Source: Comamonadaceae bacterium (GTDB taxonomy: Bacteria > Pseudomonadota > Gammaproteobacteria > Burkholderiales > Burkholderiaceae_C). From it: a stretch of DNA of 35,872 bases. Below are positions 8,040-15,597 of this stretch, one piece after another. The notes beneath the pieces are model-generated. The model had not been told where the DNA came from. It did no database searches and saw only the letters and a list, made by a program, of their open reading frames with translations. Numbering within the stretch: the stretch's first letter is position 1; each line of letters starts with the position of its first letter. The position numbers and the translations under genes are program-made. The DNA is taken from contig CANFJF010000038.1 of NCBI GenBank assembly GCA_947447355.1, positions 1 through 35,872 of the forward strand, given 5' to 3'.

Positions 8040-8067
8040 GTCGTCTTTACGGTGGAGTGATCAGGCA

Positions 8068-9684
8068 TCAACCGATGACCTTGTTGGCAGCAGCATTCAG
8101 CTTGGGTGGGTTCTCGAATGTATGAAAAGGTGCTGGTGAAGGCACTTCCCACTCGAGGCCCTCAGCGCCTTCCCATGGGCTGGCTGCGGCCTTAGGACCG
8201 ATGCCGCGCATGGCAGGAATCGCTACAAAGATAAAGAAATACACCTGTGCCAAACCGAAGAACAAAGCACCCACGCTGGCCAAGGCATTGAAGTCAGCAA
8301 ACTGCATCGGATAGTCGGCGTAACGACGAGGCATACCGGCCAAGCCCAAGAAGTGCATGGGGAAAAAGGTGACGTTGAAAGAGATCAGCGACCACCAAAA
8401 GTGGATCTTGCCGCGGGACTCGTTGTACATCACACCGGTCCACTTAGGGCACCAGTAATAGAAGCCGGCAAACATGGCGTACAGGGAACCCGCCACCAAC
8501 ACGTAGTGGAAGTGGGCGACCACGTAGTAAGTATCTTGCAGCTGGATGTCGATCGGCGCGACGGAGAGGATCAACCCGGTGAAACCGCCCATGGTGAAGA
8601 CGAACAAAAAACCAACCGCAAACAGCATCGGCGTCTCAAAGGTCATGGAGCCCTTCCACATGGTGGCGATCCAGTTGAACACCTTCACACCGGTGGGGAT
8701 GGCGATCAACATGGTCGAGTACATGAAGAACAATTGACCGGTCACCGGCATGCCCGTAGTGAACATGTGGTGCGCCCAGACCACGAAGCTCAAAATAGCG
8801 ATCGAACCTGTTGCGTAAACCATCGAGGCGTAGCCAAACAGGCGCTTGCGTGAGAAAGCCGGAATGATGTGGCTGACGATGCCGAAAGCCGGCAAGATCA
8901 TGATGTACACCTCGGGGTGACCGAAGAACCAGAAAATGTGCTGGTACATCACCGGGTCGCCGCCGCCAGCGGGGTTGAAGAAGCTGGTGCCGAAATGGCG
9001 ATCCGTCAGCGTCATGGTGATAGCGCCAGCCAACACCGGCATGACAGCGATCAGCAGGTAGGCAGTGATGAGCCATGTCCAGCAAAACATCGGCATCTTC
9101 ATCAGCGTCATGCCGGGAGCGCGCATGTTCAAAATGGTGACGATGATGTTGATCGAGCCCATGATGGACGATGCACCGAGCAAGTGCATGGCAAAAATGC
9201 CGGCATCCATGGAGGGGCCCATCTGCAGGGTCAGCGGTGCGTACAGCGTCCAGCCAGCGGCGGGAGCGCCGCCTGGCATGAAAAAGGAGAGCATCAGCGT
9301 CAAGCCAGCAGGAATCATCAACCAGAAGCTGAAGTTGTTCATGCGGGCAAAAGCCATGTCCCCAGCACCGATCTGCAACGGGATCATCCAATTTGCAAAA
9401 CCAACGAAGGCCGGCATGATGGCACCGAACACCATGATCAAACCGTGCATGGTAGTGAGCTGATTGAACAACTCCGGGTTCACCAATTGCAGGCCTGGCT
9501 GGTACAGCTCGGCACGAATGCCCATCGCCAGTACGCCGCCCACCATCAACATCGTGAAGGCGAACAGCAAATAAAGCGTTCCGATGTCTTTGTGGTTGGT
9601 CGCAAAGACCCAGCGGCGCCAGCCCGTAGGGGCGTGATGCTCATGGTCATGAGCATGATCGTGATGGTCTAGAACTGCACTCAT
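8068..9684 (-). CDS. coxA: Cytochrome c oxidase subunit I (aa3 type)
   Basis: A 538-residue heme-copper oxidase subunit I. Visible residues are H80 (heme a ligand, TTMHG), D109 with the NN pair in GAGDMAFARMNN (D pathway), H256-E258-Y260 in FGHPEVY (CuB ligand, gating Glu and cross-linked Tyr of A1-type enzymes), H305/H306 (CuB), K334 (K pathway) and H391/H393 in VAHFHYV (heme a3 and heme a). This is a proton-pumping A1 oxidase. The N-terminus is unusually rich in His and Asp (residues 6-18). The start is well supported by AAGGAAG six bases upstream. It is preceded by coxB and followed by the 37-aa gene. Confidence 0.98.
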   Translation of the reverse strand: MSAVLDHHDHAHDHEHHAPTGWRRWVFATNHKDIGTLYLLFAFTMLMVGGVLAMGIRAELYQPGLQLVNPELFNQLTTMHGLIMVFGAIMPAFVGFANWMIPLQIGAGDMAFARMNNFSFWLMIPAGLTLMLSFFMPGGAPAAGWTLYAPLTLQMGPSMDAGIFAMHLLGASSIMGSINIIVTILNMRAPGMTLMKMPMFCWTWLITAYLLIAVMPVLAGAITMTLTDRHFGTSFFNPAGGGDPVMYQHIFWFFGHPEVYIMILPAFGIVSHIIPAFSRKRLFGYASMVYATGSIAILSFVVWAHHMFTTGMPVTGQLFFMYSTMLIAIPTGVKVFNWIATMWKGSMTFETPMLFAVGFLFVFTMGGFTGLILSVAPIDIQLQDTYYVVAHFHYVLVAGSLYAMFAGFYYWCPKWTGVMYNESRGKIHFWWSLISFNVTFFPMHFLGLAGMPRRYADYPMQFADFNALASVGALFFGLAQVYFFIFVAIPAMRGIGPKAAASPWEGAEGLEWEVPSPAPFHTFENPPKLNAAANKVIG

Positions 9685-9716
9685 CTGACTTCCTTTGATA
9701 GCTTAACTTGGCATGA

Positions 9717-9731
9717 GCCGGATAACCCGGC
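9717..9731 (-). other. Small hairpin between coxB and coxA
   Basis: GCCGG and CCGGC pair around a five-base loop in the 74-base gap between the two genes. It may stabilise or punctuate the polycistronic transcript; too short to be a terminator and has no U tract. Confidence 0.3.
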
Positions 9732-9758
9732 CACTGATGATTGAGAGCGGATAACTGA

Positions 9759-11018
9759 TTATTTGCGAGCAGCCACAACCTCTGAGGGCTGGACAATCTG
9801 ACCGGACTTGTTAGACCAGTTGTTCTTGGTGAAGGTTGCTACCGCTGCGAGTTCGGTGTCACTGAGGGCCTTCCACGACGGCATGGCTCCGTTGTTTGCG
9901 CCATTCAGTAAAATGTTGATTTGCTTGAGGTGATCGGTGTCCAGCACGATGGCCGAGCCGTCGAGAGGCTTGATCGGGCCTGCGCCCTTGCCGTTGGCCT
10001 GGTGGCAGGCGGCGCAATTGGCAGCATAGACTTTTTCACCACGGGCAACCAGATCGGTCAGCGTCCAGACTTTGGTTGGATCATCAGCCTTGGCGGCCAC
10101 TTCCTTGAGTTTGCCAGTCGCCCAGAGCGTGTAGTCTTCCGCCGACACCACCTTGACGTGAATCGGCATGTAGGCGTGCTCTTTACCGCAGAGCTCTTGG
10201 CACTGACCGTAGAAGTCGCCGGTTTTTTCAGCGCGGAACCAGGTGTCACGCACAAAGCCCGGAATCGCATCTTGCTTGATGCCGAAGGCGGGCACCGCAA
10301 AGGCGTGAACCACGTCATTGGCAGTGGTGATGATGCGGATTTTCTGATTCACGGGAACGACCAGCGGGTTGTCCACCTTGAGAAGGTAGTTGTCAATTTC
10401 TTCGCCCTTTTTAGGGCCACCATCATTGGACAACTGACGATGAGCTGCGTCTAGCGTAGAAACAAAACCAATGCCGGCGCCTTCGCCGTTGATGTATTCG
10501 TAGCCCCATTTCCACTGAATACCGGTGGCCTTGATCGTCAGGTCGGCATTGGTGGTGTCTTTAGAAGCCACCAGCACTTTGGTGGCCGGCAGGGCCATGC
10601 CGATGACAATCAGAAATGGGATCACTGTCCAGGCAATCTCAACAGCAGTGGACTCGTGAAAGTTGGCAGCCTTGTGACCGACCGACTTGCGGTGCTTCCA
10701 GATGGAATAAAACATGACGCCGAAGACTGCCAGAAAAATCACCGTGCAGACGATCATCATGAACCAGTGCAGCCAAATTTGTTCTGCAGCGATCCGGGTA
10801 GCCGGCATCGGCAAGTTGAGCTGATTAACGCCGGGACCGCCTGGCAAATCTTTCACTGCGGCGAGTGCCGCGCTACTCATGGAGGCCGATGAGACCAGCA
10901 CTGCGGCTGTGGTTGCTACTTTGCAAAACACAGCCAACGGAACCTGTTTCACCGACTCCAAAATCGCCCCTGCGTGTGTCATGCCAGACCTTGTGGTTTT
11001 GCTTGCGTTCATCGTCAT
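9759..11018 (-). CDS. coxB: Cytochrome c oxidase subunit II with C-terminal cytochrome c domain
   Basis: About 419 residues. Order: signal-like hydrophobic stretch (about 27-54), two membrane helices (about 82-105 and 126-146), cupredoxin CuA domain, then a cytochrome c domain. CuA ligands are visible: H238 (DVVHAF) and C273-x3-C277-x3-H281-x2-M284 in CQELCGKEHAYM. The heme site is CAACH at 335-339 with a likely axial Met379 (GAMPSW). Such fused subunits accept electrons from soluble cytochrome c, as in caa3 enzymes and many betaproteobacterial aa3 enzymes. The start is ambiguous between GTG 11021, ATG 11018 and ATG 11012, with only AAAAG as upstream purines. Confidence 0.96.
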   Translation of the reverse strand: MTMNASKTTRSGMTHAGAILESVKQVPLAVFCKVATTAAVLVSSASMSSAALAAVKDLPGGPGVNQLNLPMPATRIAAEQIWLHWFMMIVCTVIFLAVFGVMFYSIWKHRKSVGHKAANFHESTAVEIAWTVIPFLIVIGMALPATKVLVASKDTTNADLTIKATGIQWKWGYEYINGEGAGIGFVSTLDAAHRQLSNDGGPKKGEEIDNYLLKVDNPLVVPVNQKIRIITTANDVVHAFAVPAFGIKQDAIPGFVRDTWFRAEKTGDFYGQCQELCGKEHAYMPIHVKVVSAEDYTLWATGKLKEVAAKADDPTKVWTLTDLVARGEKVYAANCAACHQANGKGAGPIKPLDGSAIVLDTDHLKQINILLNGANNGAMPSWKALSDTELAAVATFTKNNWSNKSGQIVQPSEVVAARK

Positions 11019-11058
11019 CACTTTTATGGAATCAATTACGGACTAATTTAACTGGCAG

Positions 11059-11064
11059 ATTATA
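11059..11064 (-). promoter_or_regulatory. coxB: Candidate -10 element for coxB
   Basis: A perfect TATAAT on the minus strand in the short DUF2244-coxB gap. It would place the transcript start near 11052, about 34 bases before the coxB ATG. No good -35 hexamer at 16-18 bases, so an activator-dependent or chance match is possible. Confidence 0.4.
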
Positions 11065-11094
11065 AAGTTAGCTCAGCCAAGCTATTTGAATGGG

Positions 11095-11628
11095 CTATCT
11101 TGGTGCCGTACTTTCAGCCGAATGGGCTTGCAAACCACGCAGTGCAAAGCGTATTTCACGCGCCAGTGCTGGACGCAAGTCTGACCGCAAATAACGCCCT
11201 ACAACCACTGAACGCCCCTGCCCTGACACCTCAATCAAGGAGCCATCACCACTTTGCGGCTCGACACGAACCCAGTCGCGAACAAACGCTGAACGTTGGG
11301 TATGGCCAGCCGATTCGAGCTCAACAACCAACTGATTTCCCTGCAAAATAATTTTTTCACCATCTCGCGCATGACGCGCATAAACCACCAAGGCTGCACC
11401 TACAACCATCAGCTCCAGCCAAGCAAATGGCAACACAAGGCTCGCACCCTGCCACCAAAAAACCCCACCGATGCCCAGAGAGACGATGCACAGCGAGACA
11501 TAAAACTGAATGAGCTGGACAGGCGTGACAGAGCAATTAGGCTTCAGCTGCCACTGAACAAGTGGTACATCACCCTCACCCTGCGCGAGCAGGCTGCCAA
11601 AGCGAAGCTTGAGGTCTGAGTTGGACAC
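11095..11628 (-). CDS. DUF2244 domain membrane protein
   Basis: A 177-residue protein with two adjacent hydrophobic helices (about 36-56 and 61-83) and a soluble C-terminal half containing GNQLVVELESAG, WVRVEP and VGRYL. These are features of DUF2244, a family of unknown function that commonly precedes coxB in proteobacteria. The start is a GTG at 11628 with no convincing ribosome site; no ATG upstream is in frame. It is the first gene of the structural oxidase unit, or a short unit of its own given the TATAAT between it and coxB. Confidence 0.85.
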   Translation of the reverse strand: MSNSDLKLRFGSLLAQGEGDVPLVQWQLKPNCSVTPVQLIQFYVSLCIVSLGIGGVFWWQGASLVLPFAWLELMVVGAALVVYARHARDGEKIILQGNQLVVELESAGHTQRSAFVRDWVRVEPQSGDGSLIEVSGQGRSVVVGRYLRSDLRPALAREIRFALRGLQAHSAESTAPR

Positions 11629-11678
11629 TTAAAAAGTTCACGAAATTGCGCCGCTAATGCAGCGCATGAAAGCGAGGG

Positions 11679-11697
11679 AATATACCCAAATTTTGGG
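11679..11697 (-). promoter_or_regulatory. Candidate promoter with palindromic operator upstream of DUF2244
   Basis: On the minus strand, CCCAAA-A-TTTGGG (11685-11697) is a perfect 13-base palindrome immediately upstream of a TATATT -10-like box (11679-11684). Transcription would start about 44 bases before the GTG. A palindrome between the -35 and -10 positions is where a repressor would bind. No -35 match was found. Confidence 0.35.
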
Positions 11698-11739
11698 GAA
11701 TTGTAGCCACAAGCGCTTTGCCGAGCGTGCATTTTTTAA

Positions 11740-12678
11740 TCAATGACCATTGACATCCGTCTGGCCAGCTGGACCGCGTTGGCCTTGCAACATGCTGCGC
11801 ATTTCTTCGATCGAGACGGCACTCAGTGCCGACACTTTGAACTTCGGCTTAGCTTTCAAAGCGTGGCCATAAATCACCTCGAAGGTCAGCGACAGGCGAC
11901 CATCCTGTCCACGCGGCAAACGTTCGCTGATCAGTTGCTCTAGCTTGGCCTTCCATTGACGACCGCGCAAGGCGCCAAAACGCTGAGGATGAAAATTTCG
12001 CCCAAGTTCTCTCAGTTCTTGCAGCAGCCGTGCAGGTGTCTCAAACGTGAGCGTGATGCGCTCCATGTCCATCACGGGTTCGGCAAAACCGGTTTGCACC
12101 AGCATGTCACCCCAGTCATGCATGTCGGTGAGTTGATGACCGGCAGGCGGCCAACCCAAGGCCTGGTACAAATCACGCAATTCACGCGCCGTGTCGGGCC
12201 CCAGGCTGGAAAACATGACAAAGCCGTCAACGGCCAACAATCGATGCCACGCCGCCAACAAGGCTTGTGGGTCCGCCGCCTCATGCAAGGCCATGTTGGC
12301 CCACAGCATGTTGACACTGCCGGGCGCTGGGGGTTCAAAACGCGTCGCCCACCCAGCCCCAAGCATCCTTCGCCAGCATCTTTTCCACCAAGGTGGTACC
12401 AGCGCTTCACGGGCCAAGGCCTTTCGGTGCTCAGAAGATTCGATAACGAAGCCTTCAGCACGGGCATATTGCTTGAGCAGCGCTGCATGCGCTTGCAGCC
12501 CACCCCGAACGGCACCCCAATTCGCCCAAATGGCAGGCTGTAGCTTGATCCACTGCAGCCGGTCCAGCATGCGCTGTGCTACTTCCTCGTGCAGCCACGG
12601 CGAACCCCCGGGCGCCAAACGCTGCCAGCGCTCAACGGCAATCGGGTCTAGCGTTGGGGGGCGTTCTGTCGGGGTCAT
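11740..12678 (-). CDS. BioC-like SAM-dependent methyltransferase with degenerate motif I
   Basis: A 312-residue class I methyltransferase-fold protein resembling the BioC-like proteins of Burkholderiales (malonyl-ACP O-methyltransferase relatives). Later motifs are recognisable: SVNMLWANMALHEAADP (motif IV/post region), then GFVMFSSLGPDTARELRDLY and DMHDWGDMLVQTGFAEPVMDME, the BioC-type C-terminal core. The SAM-binding motif I (usually DxGxGxG) is replaced by ANWGAVRGG near residues 53-60. It may be a divergent or non-catalytic relative, so biotin synthesis is not assured. Divergent from comF across a 101-base gap; no ribosome site is evident before its ATG. Confidence 0.72.
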   Translation of the reverse strand: MTPTERPPTLDPIAVERWQRLAPGGSPWLHEEVAQRMLDRLQWIKLQPAIWANWGAVRGGLQAHAALLKQYARAEGFVIESSEHRKALAREALVPPWWKRCWRRMLGAGWATRFEPPAPGSVNMLWANMALHEAADPQALLAAWHRLLAVDGFVMFSSLGPDTARELRDLYQALGWPPAGHQLTDMHDWGDMLVQTGFAEPVMDMERITLTFETPARLLQELRELGRNFHPQRFGALRGRQWKAKLEQLISERLPRGQDGRLSLTFEVIYGHALKAKPKFKVSALSAVSIEEMRSMLQGQRGPAGQTDVNGH

Positions 12679-12767
12679 AGGAAGTAAAGACTAAAAATAA
12701 AAAAGAACTGGGGCTTCAGAACAGAGCCTGAGACGTCGCGCATCTTTGGCGCACGGCAAGTGACGAG

Positions 12768-12773
12768 TATATT
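12768..12773 (+). promoter_or_regulatory. comF: Candidate -10 element giving a leaderless comF transcript
   Basis: TATATT ends seven bases before the comF ATG and no Shine-Dalgarno is present upstream. If used, transcription would start at the ATG itself. The -35 region is poor. Confidence 0.25.
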
Positions 12774-12779
12774 GACCCG

Positions 12780-13523
12780 ATGAATTTCAGCGCACTGAAA
12801 AGCTTATACAGTTCACTTATGAGCCGCGTTCCCAGCCAGTGCGCGGTTTGTCGAAGCTGGCCGAGTGCGCCGGTGTGTCACCACTGCATGATGCGATTCG
12901 GTCAGATGCGCAAACGCTGCCACACCTGTGCACTCGAGCTGCCTGCGGAAAGCCAGTACGCGCAGTGCGCCCGATGCCTGCGCGAACCCTTCGGACTCGA
13001 CGCCTGCTTTGCCGCGCTGCCCTATGCCTTTCCGTGGGCGGAGTTGGTGTCACGATACAAGTTCGACAGCCAGACCGGCTGGGCCACCTTCATGGCCAGC
13101 ACATTGCTGGATCAGCCGGTTGTGCGCGATTTTTTGGAAGAGTTGACAACCGACGATTGGCTGCTGCCGCTGCCGCTGTCAACCGAGCGACTGGCTTGGC
13201 GCGGTTTTAACCAAGCTTGGGAATTGACACGTGCATTGCAAAATCAAAGCACTTGCCGCGCTAACGCCGACGCTTCTTTGCTGCTGCGCATACGCCACAC
13301 CCGGCCGCAAAGCGAGCTCAAACGCAACGCGCGGCTGGAAAACTTGAAGGGCGCCTTTGCGGTGGAGCCAATGCGGGTCTCTGAGCTGAAAGGCCGTCGC
13401 GTGGTGCTGGTCGATGACGTCATGACCAGCGGCGCTTCTTTGTTGACAGCGGCAAGCGTACTGCGTCAGGCCGGCGCGACACATGTCAGCGCCGTGGTGC
13501 TGACGCGCACAGCCCCGACATAA
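12780..13523 (+). CDS. comF: ComF family phosphoribosyltransferase-like protein
   Basis: A 247-residue ComF protein, needed for DNA uptake in competent species though its reaction is unsettled. The N-terminal zinc-ribbon region has four CxxC pairs (C21/C24, C33/C36, C47/C50, C63/C66). The C-terminal half is a type I phosphoribosyltransferase fold with the PRPP loop VVLVDDVMTSGAS and the family segment LPLPLSTERLAWRGFNQA. The stop overlaps the trmL start as TAATG, so the two are coupled. Confidence 0.93.
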   Translation: MNFSALKSLYSSLMSRVPSQCAVCRSWPSAPVCHHCMMRFGQMRKRCHTCALELPAESQYAQCARCLREPFGLDACFAALPYAFPWAELVSRYKFDSQTGWATFMASTLLDQPVVRDFLEELTTDDWLLPLPLSTERLAWRGFNQAWELTRALQNQSTCRANADASLLLRIRHTRPQSELKRNARLENLKGAFAVEPMRVSELKGRRVVLVDDVMTSGASLLTAASVLRQAGATHVSAVVLTRTAPT

Positions 13524-13999
13524 TGGCGCGCATGTTTCATATTGTTCTGGTCGCCCCTGAAATTCCGCCCAACACGGGCAACGTCATCCGCCTCGCGGCC
13601 AATACCGGCTGCACGCTGCACTTGGTGGAACCGCTGGGTTTCTCTATGGAAGACAAGCACATGCGCCGCGCTGGGCTGGACTACCACGAGTACACCCGGG
13701 TCTTGCGCCATGCCAACTGGCAGGCGCTGATCGACAGCCAACAACCACGAACCGAGCGCATGTTTGCGATGACCACACGCGGCAGCGGCAGCGTTTACGA
13801 CGCCCGCTTTGAAGCCGGTGACTGGCTGGTATTTGGCTCTGAAACCCAAGGCCTTCAACCCGAAGTTCGCGAGGCGTTCGCCCCATCGCAACGTCTGCGA
13901 CTGCCGATGCTGACCGGTCAACGCAGCTTGAACTTGTCGAATGCTGTCGCAGTGACGGTGTTTGAGGCTTGGCGGCAAAACGGCTTTGCCACAGACTAA
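13523..13999 (+). CDS. trmL: tRNA (cytidine(34)-2'-O)-methyltransferase
   Basis: A 158-residue SPOUT methyltransferase that 2'-O-methylates the wobble base of tRNA-Leu isoacceptors. The N-terminal PEIPPNTGNVIRLAANTG, the knot motifs LVFGSETQGL and LPMLTGQRSLNLSNAVAV, and the typical length all fit TrmL. Translation may start at 13523 (ATG overlapping the comF stop) or at the next ATG, 13532. It converges with the TSUP permease gene across 44 bases in which I see no terminator hairpin. Confidence 0.94.
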   Translation: MARMFHIVLVAPEIPPNTGNVIRLAANTGCTLHLVEPLGFSMEDKHMRRAGLDYHEYTRVLRHANWQALIDSQQPRTERMFAMTTRGSGSVYDARFEAGDWLVFGSETQGLQPEVREAFAPSQRLRLPMLTGQRSLNLSNAVAVTVFEAWRQNGFATD

Positions 14000-14043
14000 G
14001 CCGCCAACCAGTCACACCGCACCCTGAAACGCGTCCCCTGCGT

Positions 14044-14799
14044 TCAGTACCAAGCATCCCAAAGTAGCTTGCAACCCGTGAGCCCCATCCCCCAGAGGAT
14101 CAACCGATTGAACAGCAAGGGACTGATACGTTTACCCATGGCCAAGCCAGCCATCACCCCGATCGGCACCAAAGGTAGCAGCACCAGCGACGTCGCCATA
14201 TTTCGCCAGTCCAGCAGGCCTAACAAAGCAAACGGAGCCCACTTGGACAGATTGATCACGAAGAAAAAATAGGCCAACGTTGACGTGAAGTGCAGTGGGC
14301 TCAGACGCATCGGAATCACATAGGCGGCAAGGGGTGGGCCGCCCGAATGGGCAATAAAACTCGTGAAACCCGATAAAGTGGTCAGCACCCGACCAAACCA
14401 ACGCGGGGGTGGTGGACTGTCTGCACGAGGTGGAAAAACCAAGCGTTGCGCCAGGAAAAGCAACGTGAAGCCACCCACCAAACCGGCGACCCAGTGACTG
14501 TCCAGCGACTTGAACAACAGCGCACCCAACAAGACGCCGAGCAGACCGTAAGGAATCAAAAAACGCAAAAGTTTGACATCGATGTTTTTGCGAAAAGCGG
14601 CCAAGCCCAACACGTCCACAAACAGCAGCACCGGCATCAAGATCGCTGCGGCCTGGGGCACCGAGATCGTCAAGGCCATCAACGGTACTGCCAGCGAACC
14701 AATGCCCATGCCAAAGCCGCTTTTACTGATGCCCACCAGCAGCACAGCAGGCACAGCACACAGGTAAAAAAGCGGGTCGATGATGAGAGGGAAATTCAC
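14044..14799 (-). CDS. TSUP (TauE/SafE) family permease
   Basis: About 251 residues with eight or so hydrophobic helices. The N-terminal VGISKSGFGMGIGSLAVPLMAL and the mid-protein FTSFIAHSGGPPLAAYVIP are the two family repeats. TSUP proteins move sulfur-containing or small organic anions; the substrate is not predictable here. No ATG start fits: candidates are GTG 14799, chosen because the protein then begins just before the first helix, or TTG 14835. It follows livF in the same direction with an 81-base gap and could be part of that transcript. Confidence 0.83.
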   Translation of the reverse strand: MNFPLIIDPLFYLCAVPAVLLVGISKSGFGMGIGSLAVPLMALTISVPQAAAILMPVLLFVDVLGLAAFRKNIDVKLLRFLIPYGLLGVLLGALLFKSLDSHWVAGLVGGFTLLFLAQRLVFPPRADSPPPPRWFGRVLTTLSGFTSFIAHSGGPPLAAYVIPMRLSPLHFTSTLAYFFFVINLSKWAPFALLGLLDWRNMATSLVLLPLVPIGVMAGLAMGKRISPLLFNRLILWGMGLTGCKLLWDAWY

Positions 14800-14880
14800 G
14801 TTAAGAACACGCCGGACGAGGGCGCGCAAGAGCAAAGCATCAGATTATCAGCCCGGCGGTGAGGACTTTTGTATGGCCAC

Positions 14881-15597
14881 TTAAACCGGCTCATCCAGAC
14901 CCAGATACGCCTTCTGAATTTCGGGCCGTGTCAACAATTCACTGGCCAAGCCTTCGGCCACGATGCGTCCTTCTTCCATCACATAGGCACGGTGTGCCAA
15001 CGCCATGGCCATCGCCACGTTTTGCTCAACCAGCAACACCGACGTTCCCTCTGCATTGATCTTGCGGATAGCGCCAAACATGTCCAACACAATCGCCGGC
15101 GCCAAACCGAGTGAAGGCTCGTCCATCAACAACAAGCCGGGCCGGGCCATCAAGGCGCGGCCAATCGCCACCATTTGCTGCTGCCCGCCAGACAGCGCTC
15201 CAGCCGGACTCTGCAGCTTGACCTTGAGCACAGGGAACAGCGACAACACATAGTCCAGCGTTTCTTGCCGCTTGGCTTTGGCCGGCGCAATGAAACTGCC
15301 CAACTCCAAGTTGTCATAGACCGTCATCTGAGTGAACAAGCGCCTGCCTTCCGGGACGATGGCGATACCCGCCTCACAAAAACGGTGGCTCTCCAGTTGC
15401 GTGATGTCGCGGCCCTTGAAATTCAGTGTCCCGCCACGCACGCGGTGCATGCCGGCAATGGCGTTGATCAACGTCGTCTTGCCAGCACCGTTGGGACCGA
15501 CCACACAGACCATCTCGCCCGTTTTAACCTCAAGACTGACGCCCCACAAAGCTGGCGCGGCGCCATAATTAACCAGTATGTTGTTCACTTCAAGCAT
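14881..15597 (-). CDS. livF: Branched-chain-amino-acid-type ABC transporter ATPase LivF
   Basis: A 238-residue ABC ATPase of the HAAT (LivF) family. Walker A is GPNGAGKTT at 34-42, signature LSGGQQQMV, Walker B LLLMDEPSLGL, and the H-loop region is represented by VLLVEQNVAMAM. I use the ATG at 15597, which begins the family sequence MLEVNNILVNYG; it overlaps the livMG stop by eight bases. The longer upstream frame lies within livMG. It pairs with the LivG half of the upstream fusion to energise uptake. In this setting the cargo is more likely an aromatic or organic acid than an amino acid. Confidence 0.93.
   Translation of the reverse strand: MLEVNNILVNYGAAPALWGVSLEVKTGEMVCVVGPNGAGKTTLINAIAGMHRVRGGTLNFKGRDITQLESHRFCEAGIAIVPEGRRLFTQMTVYDNLELGSFIAPAKAKRQETLDYVLSLFPVLKVKLQSPAGALSGGQQQMVAIGRALMARPGLLLMDEPSLGLAPAIVLDMFGAIRKINAEGTSVLLVEQNVAMAMALAHRAYVMEEGRIVAEGLASELLTRPEIQKAYLGLDEPV

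Noticed and set aside
8869..9672. 267-codon plus-strand open frame opposite coxA
   Set aside because: Antisense of coxA; His/Glu/Gln-rich product typical of a reverse-complement frame.
14000..14043. Terminator between convergent trmL and the TSUP gene
   Set aside because: No stem-loop of useful length is visible in the 44 bases.
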